A stretch of DNA of 9,297 bases from Aphodosoma sp045658305 (GTDB lineage: Bacteria; Bacteroidota; Bacteroidia; Bacteroidales; Paludibacteraceae): assembly GCA_045658305.1 (NCBI GenBank), contig JAZOUT010000159.1:1-9297 (forward strand), given 5' to 3'. This document shows positions 1 through 6,022 of the stretch, piece by piece (the first letter of the stretch is position 1; each line of letters starts with the position of its first letter). The translations under genes and the position numbers were made by a program. Below the pieces are notes generated by a model. It did not search any database and was not told the origin of the DNA. It was given only the letters and a program-made list of their open reading frames with translations.

Positions 1-1
1 A

Positions 2-208
2 AAGACCATTGATGCAAGATATAAAATGTTTTCATGGCAAGATGGATATGGTGCTTTTTCCGTAAGTCCAACTTTGTTAGATAAAACAATAAATTATATT
101 CGGTCGCAAGAGGAACATCATAAAAAGCAGTCTGTAAGGGCTGAGTATAAGGCATTTTTAGATGCATATCAGATTGAATATGATGATCAATATGTTTTTG
201 AAGATTAA
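2..208 (+). CDS. IS200-like / REP-associated tyrosine transposase, C-terminal fragment (cut by window edge)
   Basis: The frame is open from base 2 to the TAA at 206-208, giving about 68 residues with no start in view, so this is the tail of a longer gene. The end (FSWQDGYGAFSVS..., then a NYI..QEEHHKK stretch and a final IEYDDQYVF) matches what I know of the C-terminus of Bacteroidetes IS200-like transposases of the Y1 HUH class, especially the single-copy RAYT subgroup (TnpA_REP). Such enzymes nick and join single-stranded DNA next to small hairpins. The His-hydrophobic-His motif would lie outside the window; the QEEHHKK stretch belongs to the C-terminal helix that in this family follows the catalytic tyrosine region. 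The three hairpins immediately downstream support the RAYT reading. Whether the gene is intact upstream cannot be seen. An ordinary IS200/IS605 TnpA is the alternative. Confidence 0.85.
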   Translation, partial: KTIDARYKMFSWQDGYGAFSVSPTLLDKTINYIRSQEEHHKKQSVRAEYKAFLDAYQIEYDDQYVFED

Positions 209-213
209 GGGTG

Positions 214-299
214 TCGCCCTTTCAGGGCTTATTGATGTGTAATTCGATGTTGCCGGGGGTTGTACCCCCGTCTGGGCTATATCGTCCTTTCAGGACTTT
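214..299 (+). repeat. REP-like cluster of three hairpins beside the transposase
   Basis: Three short stems stand in a row: GCCCT/AGGGC (216-220 and 224-228, loop TTC), CGGGGGT/ACCCCCG (254-260 and 264-270, loop TGT) and GTCCT/AGGAC (284-288 and 292-296, loop TTC). The two outer hairpins are versions of one motif, TCG-stem-TTC-stem-CTT. They differ at one stem position by a compensating change (C-G in the first, T-A in the second), so pairing is kept. This layout, six bases after a RAYT-like stop codon, is typical of REP/BIME elements mobilised by these enzymes. It could also help end transposase transcription, although no clean T-tract follows. The REP reading is an inference from structure and position. 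Confidence 0.7.
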
Positions 300-403
300 G
301 TCTTCATGAGCGAATAGTGAGTATTCTTCGTAGAAAAACTGTTTTGATAATATTTTTTAGGATTTTTTAAAAGTATAATAAAAACTACATCTAAAAACGT
401 TAT

Positions 404-424
404 TAACTAATAATTAATCATTAA
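404..424 (+). repeat. three 7-bp units just upstream of the DUF3467 start
   Basis: TAACTAA, TAATTAA and TCATTAA follow each other without gaps and end five bases before the ATG at 430. Closely similar units (TAACTAA, TCACTAT, TAATTAA, TCATTGA) lie just before tilS at 806-833. The rest of the 300-429 stretch is AT-rich, and I found no TAnnTTTG promoter in it. Confidence 0.55.
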
Positions 425-429
425 GTAAA

Positions 430-747
430 ATGGAAAATAAAGACAAAAATCAATTAAAAATTGAACTTACTCCTGAAGTAGCAGAGGGTATTTATTCTAA
501 TTTGGCTATTATATCTCATTCGTCAAGTGAGTTTGTTGTTGATTTTGTGCGCATTATGCCTGGTGCTCCAAAAGCAAATGTGAAATCACGTATTATCTTG
601 ACTCCAGAGCATGCAAAACGTCTTTTGTTTGCTTTGCAAGATAATGTTGCAAGATACGAAAATCAATTTGGTAAAATCAAAACTGATAATGGCGCAAACA
701 ATGGTGGCACTTATATTCCTCCAATGTTTGGCGGTGGTGAAGCGTAA
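430..747 (+). CDS. DUF3467 domain-containing protein
   Basis: A complete 105-residue protein. The core, about residues 8-80, reads ...IELTPEVAEGIYSNLAIISHSSSEFVVDF..., then a PGAPKANVKSRIILTPEHAKRLLFAL segment. This is the DUF3467 (PF11950) pattern common in Bacteroidetes: a small beta-rich domain with no established function, no signal peptide and no membrane segment, so presumably cytoplasmic. The C-terminus is a Gly/Asn-rich tail ending in a GGGEA-type sequence. No Shine-Dalgarno sequence is seen; the start follows an A-rich stretch, as is normal in this phylum. The next gene, tilS, starts 87 bases downstream in the same direction. The two could be co-transcribed, since I see no terminator with a T-tract between them, but the gap is filled by inverted 7-bp repeats. 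The family call is from recognition of the motif. Confidence 0.9.
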   Translation: MENKDKNQLKIELTPEVAEGIYSNLAIISHSSSEFVVDFVRIMPGAPKANVKSRIILTPEHAKRLLFALQDNVARYENQFGKIKTDNGANNGGTYIPPMFGGGEA

Positions 748-755
748 TTTAGGGA

Positions 756-833
756 GTAGTTAGTAGTGAGTAGTTAGTAGTTAGTAGTGAAACAACATTT
801 GTTAATAACTAATCACTATTAATTAATCATTGA
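756..833 (+). repeat. inverted arrays of 7-bp repeats between DUF3467 and tilS
   Basis: The left arm (756-790) is five units in the order GTAGTTA, GTAGTGA, GTAGTTA, GTAGTTA, GTAGTGA. The right arm (806-833) is TAACTAA, TCACTAT, TAATTAA, TCATTGA, which is the same word family read on the other strand. Bases 760-779 and 803-822 are inverted copies matching at 17 of 20 positions, with the three mismatches spaced seven bases apart. A small stem AACAA/TTGTT (791-795 and 799-803) sits in the middle. The right arm ends one base before the tilS ATG, so it forms the immediate leader of tilS. Confidence 0.75.
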
Positions 834-834
834 T

Positions 835-2157
835 ATGAGGTTTATTCGTAGAAAAATACAGGCATGTGCACCGTTGCAAGGCGCGAAGCGTCTGCTTGTG
901 GCGGTCAGTGGAGGTCCTGACTCGGTGGTATTGCTTGACTCATTGCATCGAGAGGGTTTTTCTGTTGTTGTAGCACACTGTAATTTTCATCTTCGAGGAG
1001 AGGCTTCTGATGCTGATGCGATATTTGTGCGCAGTTTGGCTGATAAGTATCAAGTGGCTTATTGTCAAGCGGATTTTGATACAGAAAAGGTTGCTGAAGA
1101 ACGCAAGGTTTCAATTGAAATGGCGGCTCGTGATTTGCGCTACGAGTGGTTTGAGCAGATGGCTGATGAGTATAATTGCGATTTGATTGCTGTGGCTCAC
1201 AATGCCGATGATGTTGTGGAGACATTTTTTTTAAATCTTACGCGAGGGACTGGTTTACAGGGGTTGTCGGGTATGGCAGAGTTGAGAGGGCGGATTGTGC
1301 GTCCTTTGCTTCAGGTATCGCGTGAGCAAATAATGGAGTATATTGCTGAGAATGAGTTGGAATATCGGATAGATGCAACTAATTTGGAGACGGTTTATAC
1401 TCGTAATAAAATACGCCATAATGTTGTTTCGCAGTTGATGGAGATAAATCCTTCGTTTCTTGAGACTATGGCAAATAATATGCGATTTATTGCTTCTGCA
1501 CAGGGTATTGTTGAGGCGTATGCAGCTGAGGCATATAAGCATGTAGTTACGGAGGAAGGAGAGCGCATTCGATTTGATTTGAATCGGTTGCGTGAGTTTG
1601 AGGGCGTTGATACACTGTTGTTTCTGTGGTTGAATAGATATGGTTTTGGGTCGGATGTGGTGATGCAATTGTATCGTAGTTTGAATGATATTGCAGGTAA
1701 GCAGTTTTATTCGGCGACACATAGGATTGTGGGTGGAAGGGAGTATTTAGAATGCACAATGCACAATGCACAATGCACAATGCACAATGCAGAATTCACG
1801 ATTGACGAAAAACAATTTACGATTAACAATCCTATAAAATTAGAGGTAAATGAGGTTGATATTGCTGATTTTCGACTTATTAAATCAGCAAATGTAGCAT
1901 GTTTGGATGTGGATAAGTTGCATTATCCTTTGGTGTTGAGGCGATGGAAGAGAGGTGATTGGTTTATTCCGTATGGGATGAAGGGGAGAAAGAAGTTGAG
2001 TGATTTTTTTGCAGATAAGAAGATGAATTTGATTGAAAAAGAGAGGGTTTGGTTACTTGCGTCGGGTGATGATATTGTATGGGTAGTAGGGCATCGTGTG
2101 GATGCTCGTTATGCTGTTACAGAAAAAACTAAACGGGTAAAAATATTTACATTATGA
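835..2157 (+). CDS. tilS: tRNA(Ile)-lysidine synthase TilS
   Basis: TilS attaches lysine to C34 of the CAU-anticodon tRNA-Ile using ATP. This makes lysidine, so the tRNA reads AUA and is charged with isoleucine; the enzyme is cytoplasmic and usually essential. Visible motifs: the PP-loop SGGPDS at residues 25-30; AHCNFHLRGEASDADA near 48-62; a VAHNADDVVETFF...RGTGLQGLSG block (about 120-146); and RNKIRHNVV, all in N-ATPase-type order. The C-terminal TilS domain begins near LVLRRWKRGDWF and runs to the end. The length, 440 residues, is normal for Bacteroidetes. Odd: residues 306-332 come from a 7-bp repeat array (see 1751-1827) lying between the substrate-binding region and the C-terminal domain. 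The stop overlaps the next start as ATGA (2154-2157), implying translational coupling. No Shine-Dalgarno sequence is seen; the start follows a repeat arm. There is an 8-T run at 1225-1232. Confidence 0.97.
   Translation: MRFIRRKIQACAPLQGAKRLLVAVSGGPDSVVLLDSLHREGFSVVVAHCNFHLRGEASDADAIFVRSLADKYQVAYCQADFDTEKVAEERKVSIEMAARDLRYEWFEQMADEYNCDLIAVAHNADDVVETFFLNLTRGTGLQGLSGMAELRGRIVRPLLQVSREQIMEYIAENELEYRIDATNLETVYTRNKIRHNVVSQLMEINPSFLETMANNMRFIASAQGIVEAYAAEAYKHVVTEEGERIRFDLNRLREFEGVDTLLFLWLNRYGFGSDVVMQLYRSLNDIAGKQFYSATHRIVGGREYLECTMHNAQCTMHNAEFTIDEKQFTINNPIKLEVNEVDIADFRLIKSANVACLDVDKLHYPLVLRRWKRGDWFIPYGMKGRKKLSDFFADKKMNLIEKERVWLLASGDDIVWVVGHRVDARYAVTEKTKRVKIFTL
1751..1827 (+). repeat. array of eleven 7-bp units inside tilS
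   Basis: Units in order: AATGCAC five times (1751-1785), AATGCAG, AATTCAC, GATTGAC, GAAAAAC, AATTTAC, GATTAAC. Because 7 bp read in codons repeats every 21 bp, the array encodes a 7-residue peptide repeat: CTMHNAQ (307-313), CTMHNAE (314-320), FTIDEKQ (321-327), FTINN (328-332). AATGCAC is also the unit of the array at 7410, which suggests a shared origin. The first five units are identical and so look young or slippage-prone; the later ones have diverged. The array length (77 bp) is not a multiple of three, so flanking bases must also have changed to keep the frame. Confidence 0.85.
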
Positions 2158-4316
2158 GAAAGAATTTTTTGTTTATTGCATTGATATGCTGTTTTGTGGG
2201 CGTATTTGCCCAAAGTAAATTGTCGAATTATACTCGTTCGTATCTTTTGGATACAGAATATGAGACTCGAAATGTTGAAATGGTTTCGGCGTTTGTGCAT
2301 TTTAATGATGCTATTGATGTGGCATTGTTAGAGAAGTATGGTATTGTGGTAGAAAGCAGATTTGAGTCATTGAATTTGGTGACAGCTGCGATTCCTGCTA
2401 TTCAGCTTGAGAGTTTGGCCGAAGAGGATGCTATTCGCTATATAGAGATGGCAACACCATTGTATCCTCAATTGGATGTGGCTCATAAAGAGGTTGGTAT
2501 GGATTTAGTGCATGCCGGTACAGATCAAACTACACGACCATTTTTGGGTAAAGAGGTGATAGTAGGTATTGTGGATTATGGTTTTCAATATACGCATCCT
2601 GCATTTTTTAATGCCGATGGAACAGCTTCGCGTATAGAGCGAGTTTGGGAGCAAGAGACTTCGATGGGAACACGACCAGATGGATATAACTATGGAAAAG
2701 AGTATATCTATTTCAGTGATTTAGAGAAGCAAAAGTATGATTCACAGGTGGATAATATAGGTCATGGTATGCATGTGGCTGGTATTGCTGTAGGGTCTAA
2801 TAATAAGTATTCTTGTGGCTATAGTGGTGTGGCTCCAGAATCTCGTGTGGTGTTGGTGTCATATCGAATGAATCAAGTTTCGACATCGTTGGCTAATGCG
2901 GTGGAGTATATATTTAAATATGCTGATGAGGTAGGTCGTCCAGCTGTGATAAATATGAGTTTGGGACAGCAAACAGGTCCGCATGATGGTACATCGACTT
3001 TGGATAGAGTGTTGGATGAGTTGCAGGGTCCTGGGAAAATTATTTGTGGCGCAGTGGGTAATGATGCAAAACGTAAGATACATCTGATGAAGGAGTTTAC
3101 AGAAATAGACACAGTTGTTCGTTCGTTTGCTGATTTTTATTATAAATCGTCACGTAAGGTAACAATTGATATGTGGGGCGAATTTAATAAGAATTTTGAG
3201 ATTAAAGCTGTTGTGTATGATGCAGATAATGACACAATGTTGTATCAATCAGAGAGTTTTTCGACTGCAACTGCGACAGCTAAGTCGTTTTATGGCTTGA
3301 TGAAAGGTGAAGATGGAAAGACAAATGTTGTGAATGTGAAGTTTACTGTTACGACAGAGGTAAATGCGTTGAATCAAAAACCACATATTATGATGATACC
3401 TAATGTATTGACTTTGCCAGAAGGTAATGTATATGTAGGTTTTGAATTGAAATCAAAAGATGGAGGTGTGGTGCATGCTTGGGCTGATGGTTCGACTGGG
3501 GGGGTGACTAATAAAGAACTTGCTGGATGGGTAGATGGTGATAATCAATACACTGTAAATGAGATTGGTGGTACTGGTAAGAGAATTATTTCGGTAGGAG
3601 CATACACAACTCGTGAACATGAAAAATTCAAACAAACAATAGGTGAGCGTTGTACATTCTCGAATATTGGACCAACAGCAGATGGACGTTTGAAGCCACA
3701 GATTTTGGCTCCTGGTTCGGCGATAATCTCTTCTGTCTCAAATAGTCCGCAAGTGATGAGTAGCACGTCGGCATTTATCGAAGCACAATCAGTTCAGTTC
3801 AATGGCGATAAACACTATTATGGCTATATGGATGGCACTTCGATGGCAACTCCGTATGTAACAGGTGTTATTGCTACTTGGCTCGAGCATAATTGGGATT
3901 TGACACCCGAGGAAGCAGCAGATATATTGGCACAGACAGCTCGTAACGATGAATTTACGGGTTCGAATTTGCCTAATAACGAAATGGGTTATGGTAAAAT
4001 AGATGCATATAAAGGAATGTTGAAGGTCTTGGAATTGTATGTTGGAGTAGAAGATGTTGAGCGTGCAGGAGCTATGATGCTTTATCCTAATCCAACGAGC
4101 GGAGCATTTAATGTAGGTTTTGTTCGCGAAAGTCGTAATGTCAGAGTTTCGGTGTATAGTGCAAATGGACAGTTGCTTATGTCGGAAATGGTGGGAGATG
4201 TTGAGCCAGGTCGTGATTGTGAATTTGTGCTTGATGGCGTAATGAATGGTGCTTATATAGTGAAAGTTGAGGGTGAAGCAGTGAACGAGACTTTCCGTCT
4301 TTTATTAGTTAAGTAA
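2154..4316 (+). CDS. secreted S8 (subtilisin-like) serine protease with T9SS type A sorting domain
   Basis: A 720-residue exported protease. Residues 1-19 are a Sec signal peptide (MRKNFLFIALICC..., likely cut after the Ala of VFA). About residues 40-110 resemble an inhibitor-I9-like propeptide. The catalytic domain shows Asp141 (VGIVDYG), His204 (GHGMHVAG, with Met in place of the usual Thr), oxyanion Asn303 (GAVGND) and Ser563 (GTSMATP), so the triad is complete. The 260 residues between Asn303 and Ser563 are far more than in classic subtilisins and must hold an inserted beta-rich domain. The 'FFNADGTASRIERVW' region resembles CspA-like S8 proteases. Residues about 643-720 (LYPNPTSG... ending in FRLLLVK) are a type A T9SS C-terminal domain, so the protein should cross the outer membrane and be attached to the surface or released. 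It overlaps tilS (ATGA) and the next gene (TAATG). The substrate is unknown. Confidence 0.94.
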   Translation: MRKNFLFIALICCFVGVFAQSKLSNYTRSYLLDTEYETRNVEMVSAFVHFNDAIDVALLEKYGIVVESRFESLNLVTAAIPAIQLESLAEEDAIRYIEMATPLYPQLDVAHKEVGMDLVHAGTDQTTRPFLGKEVIVGIVDYGFQYTHPAFFNADGTASRIERVWEQETSMGTRPDGYNYGKEYIYFSDLEKQKYDSQVDNIGHGMHVAGIAVGSNNKYSCGYSGVAPESRVVLVSYRMNQVSTSLANAVEYIFKYADEVGRPAVINMSLGQQTGPHDGTSTLDRVLDELQGPGKIICGAVGNDAKRKIHLMKEFTEIDTVVRSFADFYYKSSRKVTIDMWGEFNKNFEIKAVVYDADNDTMLYQSESFSTATATAKSFYGLMKGEDGKTNVVNVKFTVTTEVNALNQKPHIMMIPNVLTLPEGNVYVGFELKSKDGGVVHAWADGSTGGVTNKELAGWVDGDNQYTVNEIGGTGKRIISVGAYTTREHEKFKQTIGERCTFSNIGPTADGRLKPQILAPGSAIISSVSNSPQVMSSTSAFIEAQSVQFNGDKHYYGYMDGTSMATPYVTGVIATWLEHNWDLTPEEAADILAQTARNDEFTGSNLPNNEMGYGKIDAYKGMLKVLELYVGVEDVERAGAMMLYPNPTSGAFNVGFVRESRNVRVSVYSANGQLLMSEMVGDVEPGRDCEFVLDGVMNGAYIVKVEGEAVNETFRLLLVK

Positions 4317-5041
4317 TGATTACGTTCGAGCATCCCGAGTTAGGATTGGTACAGTTGCGTACGCGCATGTCGGCTCGTAGGCAGATTATTAAGGTTACTC
4401 AAAATTTGGTGATTATCACTGTGCCATCGGGATTCGAAGATTCGGTATTTCCTTTGTCGGAGGAGATTATAGATAAGATTTTGAGGTTGAGACAGAAGAT
4501 GGTGAAACGGAGTGGTGATGGTCGATTTAAGATTGAGGAGGAGATTGCGACGATGACTTTTAAGGTTGTTATTAGCAGGCAAGAGAATTCAAAAATACGA
4601 GTTTATGGGGCGAGATTGGATGATGGGGTGTTAAGGATAAATATGCCTGTGGGGGCTGATATTGAGGCGGATATGGTACAGAAAGCATTAAAACGTATAG
4701 TGTTGAAGTTCTTGCGCATGGAGGCTGAGCGAGTGTTGCCTCAGAAGATGGATTATTGGTCGAAACAGTGTGGATTTGATTATAGGTCGTTGAAGGTGGA
4801 TAGTGCTAAATCGCGCTGGGGCTGTTGCTCTTCGCATAAAGATATCAAACTGAGCTACTATTTACTTCTTTTGCCAGAACGATTAGTGGATTATGTAATA
4901 GTGCACGAATTGTGTCATACTTGCGAAATGAATCATGGTCCACGATTTAAGGCTTTGTTGCATAGTTATTTTAATGACTATGCAGCAATAGAACTTGCAA
5001 AACCCAAATGGGATAGGCAAGTGGCGTGGATGAAAGAGTAG
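4316..5041 (+). CDS. YgjP-like M48-type zinc metallopeptidase (PF01863 family)
   Basis: A complete 241-residue protein, normal for the family. The zinc site is HELCH (His197, Glu198, His201) followed by CEMNHGPRF, where His207 is the likely third ligand. Upstream lies the family signature KSRWGCCSSHKDIKLSYYLLLLP (from Lys165), a variant of the usual RWGSCS. The N-terminal part (about 1-140) is a beta-rich segment typical of this group. No signal peptide is seen, so it is presumably cytoplasmic. E. coli YgjP has been linked to UTP pyrophosphatase activity, so the substrate here is uncertain, either a nucleotide or a peptide. The start ATG shares its A with the TAA stop of the protease gene (TAATG, 4314-4318), so its translation likely depends on reinitiation. 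It converges on the minus-strand lipoprotein gene with only 22 bases between, and no terminator is visible there. Confidence 0.9.
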   Translation: MITFEHPELGLVQLRTRMSARRQIIKVTQNLVIITVPSGFEDSVFPLSEEIIDKILRLRQKMVKRSGDGRFKIEEEIATMTFKVVISRQENSKIRVYGARLDDGVLRINMPVGADIEADMVQKALKRIVLKFLRMEAERVLPQKMDYWSKQCGFDYRSLKVDSAKSRWGCCSSHKDIKLSYYLLLLPERLVDYVIVHELCHTCEMNHGPRFKALLHSYFNDYAAIELAKPKWDRQVAWMKE

Positions 5042-5063
5042 GGTTGTAGATTATATATACTCC

Positions 5064-5333
5064 TTATTTGTTATTTTCTTGAGGTATAGAGTCTTGAGGA
5101 GTGGTGGTTGTATCTAATGGAATTTCGAAGGTGGCAGGCTTAGTAAATATTGTCATTGTGTCGGGGATACGGATAGGTTTTGAAGGGCGGATGTGGTGAT
5201 GTAGTTTGTAGAAATCTTCAGGATTGACTACTGGAGGCCAAGGTTTTTCGACTGGAACGGTACTTTCGCATGATGATAGTATAATCATTGTTATGAAGAA
5301 GAGTAATCCGAGTATTTTTTGTGTAGGTTTCAT
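5064..5333 (-). CDS. small proline-rich lipoprotein, function unknown
   Basis: An 89-residue protein on the minus strand. It has a short basic start, a hydrophobic stretch LGLLFFITMIIL and a lipobox LSSC, giving a mature lipid-modified Cys22. The mature part (67 residues) is rich in Pro and Thr (KPWPPVVNPEDF, a HHHIRPSKPIRIP segment, then TTTTPQDSIP) and looks largely unstructured; I recognise no domain. It is likely anchored in the inner or outer membrane facing the periplasm. It is the last of three minus-strand lipoprotein genes. A 121-base gap containing a strong hairpin separates it from the gene before it. No TAnnTTTG promoter is apparent in that gap, so it may depend on read-through. 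The start is preceded by AACTAATAACT, which resembles the 7-bp word family elsewhere in the window, but only weakly. Confidence 0.78.
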   Translation of the reverse strand: MKPTQKILGLLFFITMIILSSCESTVPVEKPWPPVVNPEDFYKLHHHIRPSKPIRIPDTMTIFTKPATFEIPLDTTTTPQDSIPQENNK

Positions 5334-5408
5334 AGTTATTAGTTCTTTGTTTATGCTAAAATAGTGAAAAATATTGAAAGTTAAATGATTTTTATATATT
5401 TTTGATTG

Positions 5409-5445
5409 AAAAGCGGTACGGACAGTAGTGTCCGTACTGCTTTTT
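5409..5445 (+). terminator. hairpin terminator, copy 1 of a repeated palindrome (best fit on + strand)
   Basis: The arms at 5409-5424 and 5429-5444 pair over 16 positions around a GTAG loop, with one G-T wobble (5415/5438). On the plus strand five Ts (5441-5445) close the structure. Read on the minus strand the wobble becomes an A-C mismatch and four Ts follow, so it may act both ways. It lies just beyond the stop of the 5455-5943 lipoprotein gene. Copy 2 is at 5982-6022. Confidence 0.72.
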
Positions 5446-5454
5446 AGTTAAGTT

Positions 5455-5943
5455 TTAAATAGAAGATTTTATTAAAATCTCTTTTTCTTGTTCATTTGGT
5501 TGAAGTGTTACACTATACGTAGCGTTTTCGTGTACCCAATCTAAATCTTCATCAGATAAAGTATTGCCATTTGTTTTAAGTGGTTCAGGCAAATCGTTAA
5601 AAGTTAATGATTTAAAACGATTAAATTCTACAATTGAAAATCTTATCTTCCCATCTCCATTTACTCTTTTTATGGTAACTGGTAAATATTCAAGCTTTTG
5701 TCCTGTTGAAGTATGGTTAATATCAACGTGTGTATAAAATACTTTACCTAAAGAGTCAATTTGTGCTTTTTCTCTTTCTTTGCCATTTACATAGTGTTTG
5801 ACATATTCTATTTTGTAAGCGTCAGTCTCATTTTCTGTTTCAATAACAAAAACAAATGATTGTCCTCCTGCTTTATCTTGGCAAGAAATCATAGTGCATA
5901 ATACACTAAAAAATGCAATTACATATAAACATAACTTTTTCAT
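5455..5943 (-). CDS. lipoprotein, function unknown (162 aa)
   Basis: A minus-strand gene for a 162-residue protein. The N-terminus MKKLCLYVIAFFSVLCTMISC is a lipoprotein signal with lipobox MISC, giving lipid-modified Cys21 followed by QDKAGG. The mature part alternates short hydrophobic and charged strands (SFVFVIETE, a KIEYVKHYV segment, a YLPVTIKRV segment, ending ATYSVTLQPNEQEKEILIKS), suggesting a small beta-sandwich. I recognise no named domain. Unusually for this window it has a clear Shine-Dalgarno sequence: AGGAG on the minus strand (5950-5954), six bases before the ATG, which fixes the start. No promoter is evident in the 77-base gap upstream, so it is probably co-transcribed with the 6021-6809 gene across a hairpin. 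It is probably periplasmic or outer-membrane anchored. Base usage is more AT-rich than in the tilS operon. Confidence 0.82.
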   Translation of the reverse strand: MKKLCLYVIAFFSVLCTMISCQDKAGGQSFVFVIETENETDAYKIEYVKHYVNGKEREKAQIDSLGKVFYTHVDINHTSTGQKLEYLPVTIKRVNGDGKIRFSIVEFNRFKSLTFNDLPEPLKTNGNTLSDEDLDWVHENATYSVTLQPNEQEKEILIKSSI

Positions 5944-5949
5944 ATTTAT

Positions 5950-5954
5950 CTCCT
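5950..5954 (-). promoter_or_regulatory. Shine-Dalgarno sequence of the 162-aa lipoprotein gene
   Basis: AGGAG on the minus strand, six bases before the ATG at 5943. It is the only clear Shine-Dalgarno sequence noted in the window; other starts have AT-rich leaders, as is usual in Bacteroidota. It suggests the gene can be translated independently even if the upstream hairpin interrupts coupling. Confidence 0.7.
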
Positions 5955-5981
5955 ATTTTTTTGTGAGTTTATAACGTATAC

Positions 5982-6022
5982 CATAAGCGGTACGGACAGT
6001 GTCCGTACTGCTTATGTTTTTT
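5982..6022 (+). terminator. hairpin terminator, copy 2 of the repeated palindrome (T-tract on + strand)
   Basis: The arms at 5982-5997 and 6001-6016 pair over 16 positions around an AGT loop, with a G-T wobble (5989/6009) at the same place as in copy 1. The core from AAGCGGTACGGACAGT to GTCCGTACTGCTT is identical to copy 1, apart from an extra AGT in the copy 1 loop. Six Ts (6017-6022) follow on the plus strand and run into the minus-strand stop codon of the 6021-6809 gene. On the minus strand no T-tract follows, so in the gene direction it may be a 3'-end stabiliser or weak pause rather than a full terminator. Confidence 0.68.

Noticed and set aside
214..299. CRISPR array
   Set aside because: The hairpin units are not evenly spaced identical repeats with unique spacers, and no cas genes are present. 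REP-like structure fits better.
297..429. Promoter for DUF3467
   Set aside because: No TAnnTTTG box with a TTG/TTTG element at 19-21 bases could be found here, so none is listed although one may exist in a weaker form.
1255..1722. 155-codon minus-strand frame within tilS
   Set aside because: Antisense to a confident gene, with no recognisable motif or start context.
1751..1827. Frameshift or pseudogene in tilS caused by the repeat
   Set aside because: The frame continues through the array into a well-conserved C-terminal domain and the full length is normal.
5042..5063. Shared bidirectional terminator between the convergent ygjP-like and lipoprotein genes
   Set aside because: The 22 bases contain no stem with a T-tract on either strand.
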